Positions 7,699 through 9,680 of a DNA stretch of 9,680 bases are shown here, piece after piece. Source of the DNA: Bacteroidota bacterium. GTDB taxonomy: Bacteria > Bacteroidota > Bacteroidia > Chitinophagales > Chitinophagaceae. The stretch is from positions 1 to 9,680 of the forward strand of contig JAEWWO010000021.1 in the NCBI GenBank assembly GCA_023396345.1. The letters are read 5' to 3'. A program made the position numbers and the translations under genes. The notes under the pieces were generated by a model, which worked only from the letters and a program-made list of their open reading frames with translations, searched no databases and was not told the DNA's origin. How positions within the stretch are numbered: position 1 is the first letter of the stretch; every line of letters starts with the position of its first letter.

Positions 7699-8394
7699 TT
7701 AGTGTTGAACAGATTTGGTGTCTACAGAAATACCCGGACTCATTGTGCTGGCAACACTTACGCTTTTTACATAAGTACCCTTAGCTGCAGTAGGTTTTAA
7801 TTTTATCAAAGCATTGATAAGTTCCTGACTGTTTTCTGCAATTTTTTCCGGAGTAAATGAAACTCTTCCGATTGATGCGTGTACAATACCGGCTTTGTCA
7901 ACTTTAAAGGCAATTTTACCACCTTTAACTTCGTTTACAGCCGCTGCCACATCGTTTGTAACAGTTCCTGTTTTAGGGTTGGGCATCAGGTTTCTTGGTC
8001 CTAATACTTTACCCAGTCTGCCTATTTTAGGCATTACAGAAGGAGTTGCAATGATTACATCAAAATCGGTCCAACCGCCATCTATTTTTGTAATAAATTC
8101 ATCTAATCCAACAAAGTCGGCACCGGCACCCTGTGCTTCTGCTTCTTTATCGGGAGTACATAAAACCAAAACTTTTTTGGTTTTACCGGTTCCGTGAGGA
8201 AGTGTAACAGTACCGCGCACCTGCTGGTCTGCTTTTCTTGGGTCAACACCCAGACGTACGTGAAGGTCTACAGAGCTGTCGAATTTGGTAGTGTTTATTT
8301 CTTTTACCAAAGAAGATGCTTCTGATAGCGTGTACAATTTGTTTTTATCTATTTTAGCTTCTGCAGCTTTTCTTTTTTTCGAAATTTTTGCCAT
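7699..8394 (-). CDS. rplA: 50S ribosomal protein uL1
   Basis: 231 residues, full length. It has a basic start ([20 protein letters not shown]) and the two-domain L1 fold. The hinge and RNA-binding signature is [20 protein letters not shown] at 124-143, followed by [19 protein letters not shown] (154-172). It binds the mobile L1 stalk of 23S rRNA and helps release deacylated tRNA from the E site. In many bacteria uL1 also binds the rplK-rplA mRNA leader and represses its own operon, so the hairpin before rplK is of interest. It starts 25 bp after the rplK stop codon. Nothing is missing or truncated. Confidence 0.97.
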   Translation of the reverse strand: MAKISKKRKAAEAKIDKNKLYTLSEASSLVKEINTTKFDSSVDLHVRLGVDPRKADQQVRGTVTLPHGTGKTKKVLVLCTPDKEAEAQGAGADFVGLDEFITKIDGGWTDFDVIIATPSVMPKIGRLGKVLGPRNLMPNPKTGTVTNDVAAAVNEVKGGKIAFKVDKAGIVHASIGRVSFTPEKIAENSQELINALIKLKPTAAKGTYVKSVSVASTMSPGISVDTKSVQH

Positions 8395-8419
8395 CTCAAA
8401 TTAGTTTTAAGGATTAATG

Positions 8420-8863
8420 TTAGTTTTCCCAAGGAGCGGTACCTTCTACAGTAATCCCTAAGCTACGGGCTGTACCGGCTACCATTTTCATTGCGCTTTC
8501 TACAGTAAAGCAGTTAAGATCGGGCATTTTGTCTTTTGCAATTGCCTCTACCTGTTCCCAGGTAACTTTACCTACTTTGTTACGATTGCTTTCCTTAGAA
8601 CCTTTTTGAACTTTTGCAACCTCCATTAACTGTACAGAGGCCGGAGCAGTTTTGATGACGAAGTCGAAAGACTTATCAGAATAAACTGTAATAACTACCG
8701 GTAATACTTTTCCGGGCTTATCCTGGGTTCTTGCATTGAATTGTTTACAGAACTCCATGATATTCACACCTTTAGAACCTAAAGCAGGACCTACAGGCGG
8801 AGCAGGATTGGCTTGACCGCCTTTTACCTGCAACTTTACGAAACCTGAGATTTCTTTTGCCAT
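8420..8863 (-). CDS. rplK: 50S ribosomal protein uL11
   Basis: 147 residues, a little longer than the enterobacterial form but normal for this phylum. The N-terminal domain carries the proline-rich switch [20 protein letters not shown] (15-34), the region bound by thiopeptide antibiotics and facing GTPase factors. The C-terminal domain binds the 23S GTPase-associated centre ([13 protein letters not shown] at 71-83; [20 protein letters not shown] at 115-134). It is the first gene of the rplK-rplA-rplJ-rplL operon and has its own promoter (8947-8977) and leader. The start MAKEISG is the family's usual start and is preceded by the A-rich CAAAAAATTAATTTAAA rather than a Shine-Dalgarno. Confidence 0.97.
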   Translation of the reverse strand: MAKEISGFVKLQVKGGQANPAPPVGPALGSKGVNIMEFCKQFNARTQDKPGKVLPVVITVYSDKSFDFVIKTAPASVQLMEVAKVQKGSKESNRNKVGKVTWEQVEAIAKDKMPDLNCFTVESAMKMVAGTARSLGITVEGTAPWEN

Positions 8864-8888
8864 TTTAAATTAATTTTTTGGTGATAAC

Positions 8889-8907
8889 GTGTAGCCTAAG
8901 GCTACAC
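8889..8907 (-). promoter_or_regulatory. Perfect stem-loop in the rplK mRNA leader
   Basis: GTGTAGCC and GGCTACAC (8889-8896 and 8900-8907) form a perfect 8-bp stem with a 3-nt loop. It lies inside the predicted 5' leader (about 8940 to 8864), 25 nt before the start codon. No U-tract follows in either direction, so it is not a terminator. A binding site for uL1 (known to repress its operon in other bacteria) or another autoregulatory leader structure is plausible. The canonical L1 site with an asymmetric internal loop was not recognised. Confidence 0.5.
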
Positions 8908-8946
8908 TCCCAACAACATATTCCTATAAAGAACTATTTGGGGCTG

Positions 8947-8977
8947 CAAAGGTAAGAGGATTATCTGAATTTTCAAA
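8947..8977 (-). promoter_or_regulatory. Promoter of the rplKAJL operon
   Basis: On the minus strand TTTG (8977-8974) is followed by exactly 19 bp and then TACCTTTG (8954-8947), a full match to the Bacteroidota housekeeping promoter TTTG-N19-TAnnTTTG. Transcription should start near 8940, about 77 nt before rplK. The TACCTTTGC form fits strong growth-linked promoters of the phylum. The -33 element falls in the apex of a 22-bp-arm palindrome (8954-9000). Confidence 0.87.
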
Positions 8978-9000
8978 ATGAAAATTCAGATAATCCTCTT
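8954..9000. repeat. Perfect 22-bp-arm inverted repeat overlapping the rplK promoter
   Basis: The arms 8954-8975 and 8979-9000 are exact reverse complements around a 3-base AAA centre; the left arm begins AAGAGGATTATCTGAA when read from the other strand. It lies 23 bp after the stop codon of the T9SS-sorted protein gene, so its RNA would be a very stable hairpin at that gene's 3' end, a likely terminator or 3'-end stabiliser. The run of T after it is poor on both strands (ACCTTTG on the minus, TTTAAAT on the plus). It also contains the rplK -33 element at its apex and touches the -7 element at its base. A regulatory palindrome or a small repetitive element are alternatives. Confidence 0.75.
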
Positions 9001-9023
9001 TAAATAATTGTGTGCAGAAATGT

Positions 9024-9680
9024 TTAGTGCGTTACAACAACTTTTGTAGTTGCACCATTTGTTTTAATAAAATAAATACCGGCTGCTAAATGAGCTATAT
9101 TAATTTGTGTAATAGTATTTCTATTGGTTGTACCGTTTAATACCAATCTTCCATTTGTATCATAAATAAAGTATGGTTGCGCTTCTTTACTTACAATATT
9201 AATAACAGATTTTGCCGGATTGGGATATAATTTTATTTGAGAAGCTACATCATTTATAATTATGCTTTTTACTTCAAACAAAGATATATTATTATTTAGG
9301 TCAATACTTTTTAAACGATAAAAGTTTTCTCCGTTTAGCGGAGCATTATCTGTAAATTGGTAGCTGCTTCCTGCTGAAAGGTTTTTCGCTTTTATTGTGC
9401 CAATAGTGAAGAATTGCGCATTGTTATTGCTTCTTTCAATTTCAAAACCTGCTGTATTGTCTTCAAAAGATGTTTTCCATTCAAGCGTAACTGTTGAGTT
9501 GTTGTTTGCTTTTAAATTGAAAGCACTTACTTTAACAGGTGTTATGGCATTTACATTTAACGGTCTATAAATTGATTTTGCAAAAATTTCTCCGAGCGTA
9601 GCACCCTCTGTTTTGATAGTATCTTTAGAATCGGGAGAAGAATAATCATATTTTATCATGTACTGGCCTACAGGAATGGT
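9024..9680 (-). CDS. T9SS-secreted protein, C-terminal part with type A sorting domain
   Basis: The last 218 residues of a larger minus-strand gene; the frame stays open through the right edge (TIPVGQY precedes the first visible Met), so that Met is not the start. Visible residues about 45-140 form a fibronectin-type beta domain common in Bacteroidota extracellular proteins: PVKVSAF, VTLEWKTSFEDNTAGFEIER, and NFYRLKSIDLNNN. The last 70 or so residues are the Por secretion (type A) sorting domain: IKLYPNPAKSVINI, YFIYDTNGRLVL, then INIAHLAAGIYFIKTNG and a beta end KVVVTH. Such domains direct export by the type IX system, after which they are cleaved off. The catalytic or binding part lies outside the window, so no function can be named. 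The gene is followed by the long palindrome and then the rplK promoter, and looks transcriptionally separate. Confidence 0.9.
   Translation of the reverse strand, partial: TIPVGQYMIKYDYSSPDSKDTIKTEGATLGEIFAKSIYRPLNVNAITPVKVSAFNLKANNNSTVTLEWKTSFEDNTAGFEIERSNNNAQFFTIGTIKAKNLSAGSSYQFTDNAPLNGENFYRLKSIDLNNNISLFEVKSIIINDVASQIKLYPNPAKSVINIVSKEAQPYFIYDTNGRLVLNGTTNRNTITQINIAHLAAGIYFIKTNGATTKVVVTH

Noticed and set aside
9657..9659. ATG as the start of the T9SS-sorted protein
   Set aside because: The frame is open upstream to the window edge with protein-like sequence, and a secreted protein would need a signal peptide that is not there.
1..9680. Mobile elements, CRISPR arrays, tRNA or rRNA genes
   Set aside because: No transposase or integrase, no regularly spaced repeats, no terminal-repeat pairs bounding a gene, and no tRNA- or rRNA-like stretch was recognised in the small non-coding fraction.

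Overview
The window reads as chromosomal DNA of an AT-rich member of the Bacteroidota. Four independent signs support this: a SusC/SusD pair, a periplasmic propeller/triple-tyrosine sensor, a protein ending in a type IX secretion (T9SS) sorting domain, and promoters of the phylum-specific TTTG-N19-TAnnTTTG type with A-rich rather than Shine-Dalgarno start regions. The family is uncertain; a Sphingobacteriia/Chitinophagia-type organism is a guess from protein style.

Left part (1-6565): an outer-membrane nutrient-uptake locus. A SusC-type TonB-dependent transporter (333-3470, minus) is followed after 17 bp by the start of a SusD-type surface lipoprotein, which runs off the left edge. Divergent from them, across 197 bp, is a 965-residue membrane regulator (3668-6565, plus). 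It has a periplasmic beta-propeller and Y_Y_Y domain, one membrane helix, a cytoplasmic coiled coil and a LuxR/GerE-like DNA-binding domain, and no kinase or receiver domain. The likely logic is that the regulator senses an imported or surface-processed substrate and directly switches the susCD promoter. The divergent spacer holds a -7 element for susC, an exact tandem 11-bp repeat, a TAACGA-N12-TCGTTA inverted repeat and a 13-bp palindrome, all plausible operator material. No glycan-degrading enzyme lies in the window, so the substrate is unknown.

Middle part (6566-8940): a bidirectional hairpin terminator separates the regulator from the convergent ribosomal-protein operon rplK-rplA-rplJ-rplL (minus strand; uL11, uL1, uL10, bL12). 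These make the L1 stalk and the GTPase-associated L11/L10-L12 stalk. The operon has its own near-perfect Bacteroidota promoter and a roughly 77-nt leader with a perfect 8-bp stem-loop. It is not followed by rpoB and not preceded by secE-nusG, the usual neighbours.

Right part (8954-9680): a perfect 22-bp-arm palindrome overlaps the rplK promoter and lies just after the stop codon of a T9SS-secreted protein. Only the last 218 residues of that protein are in the window. No tRNA, rRNA, CRISPR array, insertion sequence or phage gene was seen.
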